Assembly: GCF_013372185.1 (NCBI RefSeq)
Contig: NZ_CP053830.1
Location: 806,001-870,000 of the forward strand
Reading direction: 5' to 3'
From: Campylobacter lari subsp. lari
Lineage (GTDB): Bacteria; Campylobacterota; Campylobacteria; Campylobacterales; Campylobacteraceae
DNA: 64,000 nt
Each line of letters starts with the position of its first letter. Position 1 is the first letter of the stretch. The position numbers were made by a program, and so were the translations under genes. Below the pieces are notes generated by a model. It had not been told where the DNA came from. It did no database searches and saw only the letters and a list, made by a program, of their open reading frames with translations. Positions 52,599 through 61,680 of the stretch are shown here, in pieces.

Positions 52599-53251
52599 TG
52601 AGTTCTATTAAATCTTTGCAAATTGGTAAAATCAAAAACTATAATAAATTTCATTCAGCATTTATCAAGGATATTTATTTAAATTCTTTGCAAATTTATA
52701 CAGATTATATTCTTGATAATGAAATAGCTGATAAAATTCATCATGGAAATTTAGAAAAAGTTGTTTTTGCAAATAGTGTACAAAACTATACTTTATGGAA
52801 TAATTATTTAAATAAGTACTTAAATTTTGGAGAAATGGGAGAGAATTTAAGTATTGATGGTTTAAATGAAAATAATGTTTGTTGTGGAGATATACATGAG
52901 ATAGGTACTTGTATTTTACAAGTAAGTCAACCGCGCAAGCCTTGTTTTAAAATTTCTAGCATACACAATCACTTAAATTTCACTCAAGAAATTTTCAAAA
53001 GCGGAAGGACTGGATGGTATTATAGAGTCTTAAAAGAAGGCATAATAAATAAAAATGACAAAATCAAAATCTTACAAAAAGATGAAGCTAATTTAAGTAT
53101 TATGGAGTTAAATCAATTATTCTTCAATCCTTTTAAAAATTCAAGTTCTTTAGAAAAATTAGAAAAAATTTCCACCCTGGCAAAAGGATGGAAAGAGAGT
53201 ATTCAGGCTAGATTAAATCATACTTATGACAATTCTTATATGTTTATTTAA
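52598..53251 (+). CDS. MOSC-domain protein (YiiM-like)
   Basis: About 217 residues from ATG 52598, overlapping the dsbD stop by one base (TGATG). The MOSC core is visible: NYTLWNNYLNKYLNFGEMGENL and GTCILQVSQPRKPCFKIS with the conserved cysteine, then SGRTGWYYRVLKEG. MOSC proteins handle molybdenum-cofactor-linked sulfur or reduce N-hydroxylated compounds. Confidence 0.85.
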   Translation: MSSIKSLQIGKIKNYNKFHSAFIKDIYLNSLQIYTDYILDNEIADKIHHGNLEKVVFANSVQNYTLWNNYLNKYLNFGEMGENLSIDGLNENNVCCGDIHEIGTCILQVSQPRKPCFKISSIHNHLNFTQEIFKSGRTGWYYRVLKEGIINKNDKIKILQKDEANLSIMELNQLFFNPFKNSSSLEKLEKISTLAKGWKESIQARLNHTYDNSYMFI

Positions 53252-54419
53252 AAAATCCCTTTATCCCTATAAGCTGATATTGCCATAGTTTTTCTATAAA
53301 AATTTTAAGTTTTATTGCTAAAAGACCACTAATTGGCTTATGCAAAACTGTGCCAACTGCATAATCATTTCCGATTGAACAAACGGTATTTCCACTCACA
53401 AAAGAAAATTCTTGCTTAAATTCTTTCTCATCAATCATAGCCATTAAAGCTTTGGCTACATATGCTCCTTCTCTTAATGCAAGCTGGGCTGTTGGAGGAT
53501 AAGGGGTATTGGTTTTAGGATTTTTAAATAAACTATTATCACCTATAAAAAAGTATTTTGACGCATTTTCAACATTTAATGGATGCATAAAAGCATCAAC
53601 TTCTATACGCGATCTTGTACTTGGAAAATCTGAGCTATTTTCTATAACGCTATTACCCCTAACCCCTGCAGTCCAAATGATAGTATTAGCTTTAACAAAT
53701 TCTCCCCCATCAAGTCTTATACCATTTTTTTCACATTCTATGATTTTAGATTTTTCATATACTTTCACACCAAGTGCTTCTAGCCTTTGCCTTGCTTTTA
53801 AAGCCAAACTTTTATCAAACATAGGTAAAATCTGATCCATAGCTTCAATAATAGAAAGTTCTAATTTCTCGTAAGCAATTTGCTCTTTTTGGCAAAAGGT
53901 TTTAAGCTCTTTAGCTAAAGAAGCTACAAATTCAACCCCGCTTAAGCCCCCACCACAAACTGTGATTTTTAAATCATCTTTATTTTGACTTATTTTGTAA
54001 TTTTTTATTTTCTCATATATTATTTCATTAATTTTTAAAGCATTTTCATAATTATCTATGCTCAAAGCATATTCTTGCATACCTTTAATTCCAAAAGTTT
54101 CTTTAGCAAAACCAAGTCCACATACTAAAATATCAAAATCAAATTCATTATTTTTAGTAAAAACTTTGTCTTTAGAAATTTTTAAAACTTCATCTTGGAT
54201 AAAGTTGATTTTTGGATTTAATAAAGGCAAAAGATTATATTTTGAACTATAAATATCTTCATTTGAAGCTACTTTGTGTAGTAAAATCGTATGATAATGA
54301 TAAGAATTGTTATTAATCAAGCTCACCTGTGCTTTTTCAAAAAACTCATCAGGTAAGGCTTTTATAGCCGATAAAGTAGCATATCCTGCACCTAAAAACA
54401 AAATTTTCTTTTTTTGCAT
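53244..54419 (-). CDS. NDH-2-type FAD/NAD(P)-dependent oxidoreductase
   Basis: About 391 residues from ATG 54419 (MQKKKILFLGAGYATLSAI); a 38-codon extension upstream runs through the promoter of the divergent gene. It has two Rossmann motifs (FLGAGYATL for FAD; ITVCGGGLSGVEFVASL for NADH) and a YFFIGDNSLF-type FAD site near the C-terminus. Resembles type II NADH dehydrogenases that pass electrons to menaquinone without pumping. The C-terminus is hydrophobic (LLAIKLKIFIEKLWQYQLIG), as in membrane-associated NDH-2. Confidence 0.8.
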   Translation of the reverse strand: MQKKKILFLGAGYATLSAIKALPDEFFEKAQVSLINNNSYHYHTILLHKVASNEDIYSSKYNLLPLLNPKINFIQDEVLKISKDKVFTKNNEFDFDILVCGLGFAKETFGIKGMQEYALSIDNYENALKINEIIYEKIKNYKISQNKDDLKITVCGGGLSGVEFVASLAKELKTFCQKEQIAYEKLELSIIEAMDQILPMFDKSLALKARQRLEALGVKVYEKSKIIECEKNGIRLDGGEFVKANTIIWTAGVRGNSVIENSSDFPSTRSRIEVDAFMHPLNVENASKYFFIGDNSLFKNPKTNTPYPPTAQLALREGAYVAKALMAMIDEKEFKQEFSFVSGNTVCSIGNDYAVGTVLHKPISGLLAIKLKIFIEKLWQYQLIGIKGFFK

Positions 54420-54521
54420 GGATTTTCCTTTGATTTGATAAAAAAATAAATAAAAATTTGGCATAATGGTATTATTTTTTATCTTAAAATATTTTTTATT
54501 TAAATTTAGCAAGGAAAAAGC

Positions 54522-55886
54522 ATGCAAAGACAAACATGGAGTAATACGCTAACTTATATCCTTACAGTAGCTGGCGCAACTATTGGCTTTGGGGCCACTT
54601 GGCGTTTTCCATACTTAGTAGGTGAAAATGGAGGCGGTGCTTATGTTTTAGCCTTTTGTATAGCTATGATTTTTATAGGAATTCCTGTGATTTTGGTTGA
54701 AAATGTCATAGGAAGACGCAAAATGTCAAATTCAGTCGATGCTTTTGGCGGAAAAACAAGTGATGGAGTTAAAATATCGAATTCTTGGCAAGGTGTTGGC
54801 TACATGGGGCTTTTAGGTAGTTTTGGAATTATGGCTTATTATATGGTAATAGGTGGATGGGTTTTAGCCTATATTTTTAAAATCATCATAGGTGATTTTA
54901 ACCTTTCAAGCCCCATTAACGCTCAATATACAAGCGAATTTTATAACTCTACTATAGAAAATAATCCTTTATTAATAGGAATTTTTACTACTATATTTGT
55001 GATAATTAACTGGATTATCTTAAAAAAAGGTGTGATTGATGGTATAGAAAAGTCAGTAAAATACCTTATGCCATTTTTGTTTATCTGTCTTTTGGTTGTT
55101 GTTGGGCGCAATCTAACACTTGATGGGGCAAGTGAGGGTGTGAAATTTTACCTTACTCCTGATCTTTCAAAAATTACTCCTAAATTATTCATAGATGTCT
55201 TAGGACAAGTGTTTTTTGCTCTATCTTTGGGCTTTGGCGTGATGATAACCTTATCATCTCATCTTAAGAAAAATGAGAATTTAATCAAAACTTCTATTTA
55301 TACAGGTATTTTAAATACCCTCATAGCAGTGCTTGCTGGATTTATGATTTTTCCTGCTTTATTTAGCGTAGGTTTAACCCCTGATAGCGGGCCATCTTTG
55401 GTTTTTAAAACCTTACCTGTTGCGTTTTCACATATACCTTTTGGAAGTATAATTTGTGTGTTTTTCTTTTTACTTTTAATCATCGCTGCACTTACTACAA
55501 GTTTGCCAATTTATCAAGTAATCATTAGTGTTTTGGAGGAAAAATTTAAACTAGCCAAAAATACTGCTATCAATCTAACACTTGGAAGTATTTTTGTTTT
55601 GGGAAATTTACCATGTATACTTACTTATGGCCCTTTAAAAGACATAACCATCATTAAAGGGAAAAATATTTTTGATAGTTTTGATTTTATTAGTGGAAAT
55701 ATATTCTTTGTTTTAACCGCATTTTTTTGTTGTATTTATGTAGGTTGGGTACTTAAAAAAGATGCCATTTATGAACTTTCCAATCAAAATACTCTAAAAG
55801 GAAGTATTTTTAAATTATGGTATTATTATGTTAAATTTATCATACCTTTGATTATCTTAGTGATTTTTTATTTTGGTATTTTTTAA
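54522..55886 (+). CDS. Sodium-dependent amino-acid symporter (NSS/SNF family)
   Basis: A 454-residue transporter with about eleven membrane segments. The signature GATIGFGATWRFPYLVGENGGGAYV is in helix 1, where the sodium and substrate sites lie. Homologs occur as a tandem pair in C. jejuni; here there is only one copy. Substrate unknown. Confidence 0.88.
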   Translation: MQRQTWSNTLTYILTVAGATIGFGATWRFPYLVGENGGGAYVLAFCIAMIFIGIPVILVENVIGRRKMSNSVDAFGGKTSDGVKISNSWQGVGYMGLLGSFGIMAYYMVIGGWVLAYIFKIIIGDFNLSSPINAQYTSEFYNSTIENNPLLIGIFTTIFVIINWIILKKGVIDGIEKSVKYLMPFLFICLLVVVGRNLTLDGASEGVKFYLTPDLSKITPKLFIDVLGQVFFALSLGFGVMITLSSHLKKNENLIKTSIYTGILNTLIAVLAGFMIFPALFSVGLTPDSGPSLVFKTLPVAFSHIPFGSIICVFFFLLLIIAALTTSLPIYQVIISVLEEKFKLAKNTAINLTLGSIFVLGNLPCILTYGPLKDITIIKGKNIFDSFDFISGNIFFVLTAFFCCIYVGWVLKKDAIYELSNQNTLKGSIFKLWYYYVKFIIPLIILVIFYFGIF

Positions 55887-56741
55887 TTTATACCCATAGC
55901 GCTTTAACATGCTTATATTTCCTTCAAGGCCTCCTTGGTGGATATATAAGATTTTTCCATCAAGTTGCTTTTTATGAGCTAATAAAGTTTTAAAACCCAC
56001 CATATCATAAAGCAAGTCAAACTCCACTCCACATTCTTTTTTTAAATCCTTATAAAGCTCATAAAATTCTAAATAAGGCTTAGCAAAATGATATTTTTTA
56101 GGTGAATTTAATATGGTTAAATTACCAAAATCATAATTTGGCTCTAAGCTTAAAATTTGCTCTTTTAAATATGCACTATCGCCCACACAAGCACATGTAA
56201 AAACTTTAAATTTACTATGTTTAGCCAAAAAAGCCGCAGAGGTTCCTGTACCTGATGGTAAAAAAATACTTACATTTTCATTTAGTTGCTCACTAAGCTC
56301 TAAAGCCAGTTGTTGATATCCAAACTCAGCTTCTTTTATAGCCACACCCTCTTCAATAAAAATATCATCATCTTTTTTTAAAGCCAAAGCTTGCAATCTT
56401 CTTGTAGGATAATTTATATTTTCTATCAACTTCACATTATATTTTAATGCAAATTCTAAATTTCCATGAGGATTTTCTTTTAAAAAAGAACTCATTTTTT
56501 CACAAACAAAAATGAGCAAAAAATCATTTTCATGACAAAATTTGGCTAAAGCAACCAAGGCATTACTTTGAGAAGAACCAAAGGAAATAAATCTTTGTCC
56601 TTTTTTAAATAAATGTTTGTTTTTTTCAAATAAGGCTAGTTTTCTAGCCTTATTTCCATTAATATAGCCAAGTAAATCATCTCTTTTGAGTAAAAATTCA
56701 AAATCTTTGTATTTTAAAACATCAATTTTACTTGCTATCAA
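55857..56741 (-). CDS. PLP-dependent ACC deaminase/D-cysteine desulfhydrase family protein
   Basis: Tryptophan-synthase-beta-fold PLP enzyme of about 295-303 residues. The PLP lysine is in GYINGNKARKLAL, with GSSQSNALVALAKF and the phosphate loop LPSGTGTSAAFLAKH. Related enzymes deaminate ACC or desulfhydrate D-cysteine; activity here is not assignable. ATG 56768 would overlap the upstream gene by 41 nt; TTG 56741 gives a shorter overlap and may be the true start. Its 3' end overlaps the convergent symporter gene by 30 nt. Confidence 0.75.
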   Translation of the reverse strand: MIASKIDVLKYKDFEFLLKRDDLLGYINGNKARKLALFEKNKHLFKKGQRFISFGSSQSNALVALAKFCHENDFLLIFVCEKMSSFLKENPHGNLEFALKYNVKLIENINYPTRRLQALALKKDDDIFIEEGVAIKEAEFGYQQLALELSEQLNENVSIFLPSGTGTSAAFLAKHSKFKVFTCACVGDSAYLKEQILSLEPNYDFGNLTILNSPKKYHFAKPYLEFYELYKDLKKECGVEFDLLYDMVGFKTLLAHKKQLDGKILYIHQGGLEGNISMLKRYGYKLKNTKIKNH

Positions 56742-57678
56742 GGTATTTTTCAACCTTTTCCAAGGCATTATTTGTATTGATATTAAATTTAATCTCTATC
56801 CTACGGCTTGCTTCTTTATCTTCTTTACCATCTTTCGTAATTACATCAGAATAAGACCTACCACTTGCCATTAAAAGTTTTTGCAATCTTGGATCTTTAT
56901 AAAATGAATGTATAAAACTCATCACCGCATAAGCTCTTTTTTGTGATAAATCAAGATTGTATATGTAAGAACCAGCACTATCTGTATGCCCTTCTATGAC
57001 TATATTTTCTATGCTGTTTAAGATATTTTCATCTTTTAAAATATTATCAAAATACTGCGTTAAAATCGTTTTCAAATTCTCTTTTGCTTGAGCTTTTAGC
57101 GTAAAAGAATTTGTATCAAAAAGTACTTCAGAAGGTAAAACTATCGCCCCTGTATTAGAATCTAGAGTAATATTAGTATCAAATTTTGCTTGAAGATTTT
57201 TGATGGTATTTTCTTTGATTAAACCTAGTTCTTTGATTTTACTTTTTGCTTCTTCAAAATTACTTTCTAATTCCTTGATTTCTTCATCTTTTTTGTTTAA
57301 TCTCTCAAGCAAAGCAAAAATTTGCTGATCTTTTTCATCTAAACTTGAATTTAAATCTTGATTGAGTTTAGTAATATTAGCCTCTAAAGCCTGTTTTTGC
57401 TTTTTAACATCATCAAGTGTACTTGAAGTATTATTTAGTTTTTGACTAAGATTTTTTAAAATATCTTCTTTTTGGTTTAATTCTTCTTTGTTCTCTCTTA
57501 AGCGCTCTTCTTGTTTTTGTAGATTTTCTTTTATGATTTGCAAATCACTTTGAGTTAAAACATACTTAACAACTATAGCTCCAATAAGCAAAATAAATAT
57601 AAAAAGCAAGCCCGCCATTAAATCTGCATAAGCTATCCAAAAATTATTTTCTTCATTATTAGAATTATTTTTTATCAT
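56728..57678 (-). CDS. OmpA/MotB-family membrane protein
   Basis: A 316-residue protein with one N-terminal membrane helix (AYADLMAGLLFIFILLIGAIVV) carrying the aspartate used for ion conduction in MotB/ZorB-like proteins. A coiled coil of about 110 residues and a C-terminal OmpA peptidoglycan-binding domain (VIEGHTDSAGSYIYNLDLSQKRA, ASRRIEI) follow. It overlaps the MotA-like gene by 14 nt, so the pair forms a predicted proton-driven stator. Confidence 0.85.
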   Translation of the reverse strand: MIKNNSNNEENNFWIAYADLMAGLLFIFILLIGAIVVKYVLTQSDLQIIKENLQKQEERLRENKEELNQKEDILKNLSQKLNNTSSTLDDVKKQKQALEANITKLNQDLNSSLDEKDQQIFALLERLNKKDEEIKELESNFEEAKSKIKELGLIKENTIKNLQAKFDTNITLDSNTGAIVLPSEVLFDTNSFTLKAQAKENLKTILTQYFDNILKDENILNSIENIVIEGHTDSAGSYIYNLDLSQKRAYAVMSFIHSFYKDPRLQKLLMASGRSYSDVITKDGKEDKEASRRIEIKFNINTNNALEKVEKYLDSK

Positions 57679-58996
57679 CTATTTTTTCATCTTCTTTTTG
57701 ATTTTCAAGCTTTGCAATAACTTGTGTGGTTTGCTCATCTAATTCTTTGCTTTCTTCTTTAAATTCTTGCATTAGTGAAATTTTTTCATCAATATTTTTT
57801 TCATCTTCATAAGCTTCTTTAAAAGTATGCATACCTTCTATAATACTTGCCCTAAAACCTTCAAAAAGTTTAGTTTGATTATCAAGCATAAGATTTTGAT
57901 ATTTTTCAATATTATTTGAAAAATTATTCACCTTTTCATCTAAAGCACTCACGCTTTTATCTAGATGGACAATTTTATCCGAACTCGCATCTAAAAGCCT
58001 ATTGTATTGTTCTGAAATTCTTAAAGTTAATTCTTTTATGTTTGAATTTAGCATATTTACTGCATTTGCGATTTCACTATAAGTTTTCACGATGTCTTTT
58101 TGTTCTCTTTGGGTTTTAGATAAATCACTCATAGTTTGTTTCACATGCTCACTGCTTAATCTTACAGCTTTTTCTTCAGCATTTACAAGCTCTTGAAAAA
58201 CTTTGAATTTTCTATCTATGGTATTATCAAGTTCTTTAAAAAATTCCTCATTACTCACATGCTCAAAAATCGTGCCTATTTTTTCAAAATGTTGCAAACT
58301 TTCTTGAAGATATTTTCTATCAATTTCTTCTTTAGACCAAAAAAAATCGCTTGTTGCGTTTTTTTGACGATTTAGAAGTTTTTGAAATTTACTAGAGCCA
58401 TATTTTTCAAAAAATATCCACCAAAGTGCTAAGAAAATTCCATAAATTGATACATAAAATGCTGTTCCTACTCCATTTAATAAAACTGAAATTTCTTGTT
58501 CTAAACCTGCTGTGTCGCTTGAATTAAAATTTGGCATAGACATGGCTATACTTATAAAAGTTCCTAAAATACCAAGCATAGGAAAAATAGCTGCACCCAC
58601 AGAAGCAAAATTTTCATTTCTCAAATCTTTCACATAAGCATAAGCAAAATCATCAAAACTAGCGTTTGACTTTGTTTCTTTACCTATAACTAAAAAATGC
58701 TTCATAATGTAGCGTTTTAATATAAGCTTAAATTCATCTTTTTGTTGCTCAAAAATGCTTGAAGCATAATCAGCACTATGTCTAGCAAAGATCAAAGCCA
58801 CCAAAAAGATAATCCCTATCATTACAACACTATGTAATTCTATTTTAAAATCAATCTTTCCAAAATATCCTAAAAGCACTAAAACATACAATATAGCAGG
58901 GATAAATATAATCTTTAAATAAGCAACAATTCCCGTACTACCTTTTCCCTCAGGCAATACAAGATCAGAAAAATCATCAGTTGTTTTAACTTCCAT
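57665..58996 (-). CDS. MotA/TolQ/ExbB-like proton channel protein with long cytoplasmic tail
   Basis: A 443-residue protein with two early membrane helices (about 27-48 and 53-70), then the MotA/TolQ/ExbB core (NFASVGAAIFPMLGILGTFISIAMS and VLLNGVGTAFYVSIYGIFLALWW). A helical, probably coiled-coil tail of about 230 residues follows. The tail and the OmpA partner resemble ZorA/ZorB more than flagellar MotA/B. However, the pair is conserved in C. jejuni next to fba-peb4 and no zorC/D/E is nearby. A core envelope function is more likely than defence. Confidence 0.8.
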   Translation of the reverse strand: MEVKTTDDFSDLVLPEGKGSTGIVAYLKIIFIPAILYVLVLLGYFGKIDFKIELHSVVMIGIIFLVALIFARHSADYASSIFEQQKDEFKLILKRYIMKHFLVIGKETKSNASFDDFAYAYVKDLRNENFASVGAAIFPMLGILGTFISIAMSMPNFNSSDTAGLEQEISVLLNGVGTAFYVSIYGIFLALWWIFFEKYGSSKFQKLLNRQKNATSDFFWSKEEIDRKYLQESLQHFEKIGTIFEHVSNEEFFKELDNTIDRKFKVFQELVNAEEKAVRLSSEHVKQTMSDLSKTQREQKDIVKTYSEIANAVNMLNSNIKELTLRISEQYNRLLDASSDKIVHLDKSVSALDEKVNNFSNNIEKYQNLMLDNQTKLFEGFRASIIEGMHTFKEAYEDEKNIDEKISLMQEFKEESKELDEQTTQVIAKLENQKEDEKIDDKK

Positions 58997-59051
58997 TTTA
59001 TGAACCTTTGTTAATTTTACTCTAAAAATTTGAAATCTTCACAGGAAAATC

Positions 59052-59077
59052 AACTAAGAGTTATAAAACTCTTAGTT
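59052..59077 (-). terminator. Terminator hairpin of fba
   Basis: AACTAAGAGTT (59052-59062) and AACTCTTAGTT (59067-59077) form an 11-bp stem with a 4-nt loop. The fba stop codon is within the stem, and GATTTTCC follows on the minus strand. Confidence 0.55.
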
Positions 59078-60136
59078 TCTATCGATACAATTTAAATCAC
59101 TAAAAGCGCACTCTAAGCGTTTGATCATACTTTCTTCGCCCGCTCTAAGCCATACTCTTGGATCATAGTATTTTTTATTTGGCTTATCATCGCCTTCAGG
59201 ATTGCCAATTTGTCCTTGCAAATAAGCTTTATTTTTAAGTTCATACTCTCTAACACCATCCCAAAAAGCCCATTGTGTATCTGTATCAATATTCATCTTA
59301 ATCACACCATAGCTAAGTGCTGCTTTGATATCTTCTATATCACTACCACTACCACCATGGAAAACAAAATTGATTGGCTTTTCTTCACCAAGATTGAATT
59401 TTTCTTTTACATAATTTTGAGAGTTTTTAAGAATTTCAGGTCTTAAAATCACATTTCCTGGTTTATATACTCCATGTACATTACCAAAGCTAGCTGCGAT
59501 TGAAAATCTATCACTAATTTTAGAAAGTCTCTCATAAGCTAGCGCTACATCTTCAGGCTGAGTGTATAATTTTGCATTATCGATATTTGTATTATCCACT
59601 CCATCCTCTTCTCCACCTGTACAACCTAACTCAAGCTCCAAAGAAATCCCAAGTTCAGACATTTGTTTTAAATAATTTTCACAAGTGCTTAGATTACTTT
59701 CTAAATCCTCTTCACTTAAATCAATCATATGTGAGCTAAATAAAGGCTTGCCTGTTTCTTTTTTAAACTCAATATTTGCTTCAATCAAAGCATCAATCCA
59801 AGGAAGTAATTTTCTAGCAGCATGATCTGTGTGTAAAATCACCGGAACCCCATAAGCTTTTGCCATTAAATGCACATGTCTTGCACCACTTATAGCACCA
59901 AACACATCAGCTTTTGGGCAAGCTTTCCCTGCTACAAATTTAGCTCCTCCATTTGAAAACTGAATAATCACAGGCGAATTAACTTTTTTAGCACTTTCTA
60001 AAACCGCATTGATAGAATTTGTCCCCACGACATTTACCGCAGGGATAGCAAATCCTTCTTTTTTTGCATGATTATATACGATATTTAGATCATCACCACT
60101 TAAAACACCTGGCTTAACAAGATCTAATACACCCAT
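59072..60136 (-). CDS. fba: Class II fructose-1,6-bisphosphate aldolase
   Basis: A 354-residue zinc aldolase for gluconeogenesis (Campylobacter lacks 6-phosphofructokinase). Metal ligands and active-site motifs are VILHTDHAARK, LELGCTGGEEDGVDN, FGNVHGVYKPG and VFHGGSGS. The start shares its first base with the end of peb4. Confidence 0.95.
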   Translation of the reverse strand: MGVLDLVKPGVLSGDDLNIVYNHAKKEGFAIPAVNVVGTNSINAVLESAKKVNSPVIIQFSNGGAKFVAGKACPKADVFGAISGARHVHLMAKAYGVPVILHTDHAARKLLPWIDALIEANIEFKKETGKPLFSSHMIDLSEEDLESNLSTCENYLKQMSELGISLELELGCTGGEEDGVDNTNIDNAKLYTQPEDVALAYERLSKISDRFSIAASFGNVHGVYKPGNVILRPEILKNSQNYVKEKFNLGEEKPINFVFHGGSGSDIEDIKAALSYGVIKMNIDTDTQWAFWDGVREYELKNKAYLQGQIGNPEGDDKPNKKYYDPRVWLRAGEESMIKRLECAFSDLNCIDRN

Positions 60137-60951
60137 TATTTGTATTCCACTTTTGCTTTTTGAAGAAGTTCTTGAGCTTTTTTATTCATAAGTTCTTTAA
60201 ATTCTTCCATTTTGATATTACTTTCAATACCTGCTTTTACTTCATTATAACTCATAGTACTTTTTGCTCTAGCATCTTCTTTTAAGATAATATGATATCC
60301 AAAATCACTTTTTACTGGTGTTTTAGAAATAGTACCTTTTTTCATAGAAAAAGCTGCATCAGCAAATGGTTTTACCATAGTTGACTCAGCAAACCAACCA
60401 AGATCACCACCTTGTGCTGAAGAACCTTTGTCGATTGATTTTTCTTTTGCAAGTTGGGCAAATTTATCATTTAAAGCTTTTCCACTTAGCTTACTAAGTT
60501 CGGCAATAATATCTTTAGCTTCTTTTTCGCTAGTTACCAAAATATGCTTAGCTTTCACTTGAGCTGGTTTAGTGAATTTATCTTTATCTGCTTCATAGAA
60601 TTTTTTAGCCTTAGCGTCATCATTTTTAATTGAATCAAAAATTTTCTTTTGATAGATATTTACCAAAATAGCTTCTTTAGCACGCTCTAATTCTTCTTTA
60701 TATGAAGGATCATTTTCTATTTTTTGAGCTTTAGCATCTTTTAATACAAGTTGTTGAACGATGTATTGATCGATAATTGCTTTTTTTTGTTCAGCTGGTA
60801 AATCAGTAATTTTAGCACCTCTTAGCATAGGAGCAAAAAATTCATTCACTTCTGTATCGCTGATATTGTTTCCATCAAGGGTTGCAACCACCGCAGCATT
60901 TAAACTTAAACCTGTTAATAAAGCCGCAGCAACTAAAGAAATTTTTTTCAT
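60136..60951 (-). CDS. peb4: Periplasmic peptidyl-prolyl isomerase/chaperone PEB4 (SurA-like)
   Basis: A 271-residue protein with signal peptide, a SurA-like N-terminal chaperone region (about 20-120 plus the C-terminal helix) and one parvulin domain ([42 protein letters not shown]). The C. jejuni homolog (Cbf2) assists outer-membrane protein folding and adhesion. It precedes fba on the same strand. Confidence 0.92.
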   Translation of the reverse strand: MKKISLVAAALLTGLSLNAAVVATLDGNNISDTEVNEFFAPMLRGAKITDLPAEQKKAIIDQYIVQQLVLKDAKAQKIENDPSYKEELERAKEAILVNIYQKKIFDSIKNDDAKAKKFYEADKDKFTKPAQVKAKHILVTSEKEAKDIIAELSKLSGKALNDKFAQLAKEKSIDKGSSAQGGDLGWFAESTMVKPFADAAFSMKKGTISKTPVKSDFGYHIILKEDARAKSTMSYNEVKAGIESNIKMEEFKELMNKKAQELLQKAKVEYK

Positions 60952-61030
60952 TGTTTTTCCTTTTGAAATAGTTTTGTTAATTTTATTATATCTAAACTTT
61001 ATTTAAAGCCGATTAACATACAATAAGTTT

Positions 61031-61657
61031 ATGAAAAGAAATTTAGAAATTAAAAAATTATTTTTGGAGCATTTTGGAGAGGCAAAAACAGAATTAGTTT
61101 TTAGCAATGCTTATGAACTCATAGTTTGTGTTATGCTCTCAGCTCAATGTACTGATAAAAGGGTTAATCTCATCACACCGGCTTTATTTGAAGCTTATCC
61201 TAGCGTGCAAGATCTAGCTAATGCTAATCTTAGTAGTTTAAAATTACTTATAAACTCATGTTCATTTTATAATAATAAAGCACAAAATTTAATCAAAATG
61301 GCTCAAGCAGTTTGTGAGCAATTTAATGGTGAAATCCCCACGAATGAGCAAGATTTAAAAACTCTAGCAGGAGTAGGACAAAAAACTGCACATGTAGTGA
61401 TGATAGAATGGTGTGGGGCTAATTGTATGGCTGTAGATACCCATGTATTTAGAGTTTCACACAGACTTAATCTTAGCAAAGCTAAAACTCCTGAAGAAAC
61501 CGAAAAAGATTTAACTAAAATTTTTAAAGATAATCTAAACTATCTTCATCAAGCTATGGTGCTTTTTGGACGCTATACATGCAAGGCTAAAAATCCTTTA
61601 TGCAAAGAATGCTTTTTAAATCATTTATGTAAGAGTAAAGATAAAAAGTTAATCTAG
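61031..61657 (+). CDS. nth: Endonuclease III
   Basis: A 208-residue base-excision DNA glycosylase/AP lyase for oxidised pyrimidines. The helix-hairpin-helix with the catalytic lysine is LAGVGQKTAHVV, and the catalytic aspartate is in AVDTHVFRVSHRL. The C-terminal iron-sulfur motif CKAKNPLCKECFLNHLC has the C-X6-C-X2-C-X5-C spacing. Confidence 0.95.
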   Translation: MKRNLEIKKLFLEHFGEAKTELVFSNAYELIVCVMLSAQCTDKRVNLITPALFEAYPSVQDLANANLSSLKLLINSCSFYNNKAQNLIKMAQAVCEQFNGEIPTNEQDLKTLAGVGQKTAHVVMIEWCGANCMAVDTHVFRVSHRLNLSKAKTPEETEKDLTKIFKDNLNYLHQAMVLFGRYTCKAKNPLCKECFLNHLCKSKDKKLI

Positions 61658-61676
61658 CACTAAATTAGTGCTAGAT
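61652..61676. terminator. Bidirectional terminator between nth and gltS
   Basis: ATCTAGCACTAA (61652-61663) and TTAGTGCTAGAT (61665-61676) form a perfect inverted repeat between the convergent genes. It includes the nth stop codon. Confidence 0.65.
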
Positions 61677-61680
61677 GATT

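Noticed and set aside
54420-54533. 38-codon N-terminal extension of the NDH-2-like protein
   Set aside because: The FAD-binding Rossmann fold begins immediately at MQKKKILFLGAG; the extension covers the divergent promoter region.
56728-58996. Complete Zorya defence system
   Set aside because: Only ZorA/B-like genes are present; no ZorC, ZorD or ZorE candidate nearby, and the context is conserved core genes.
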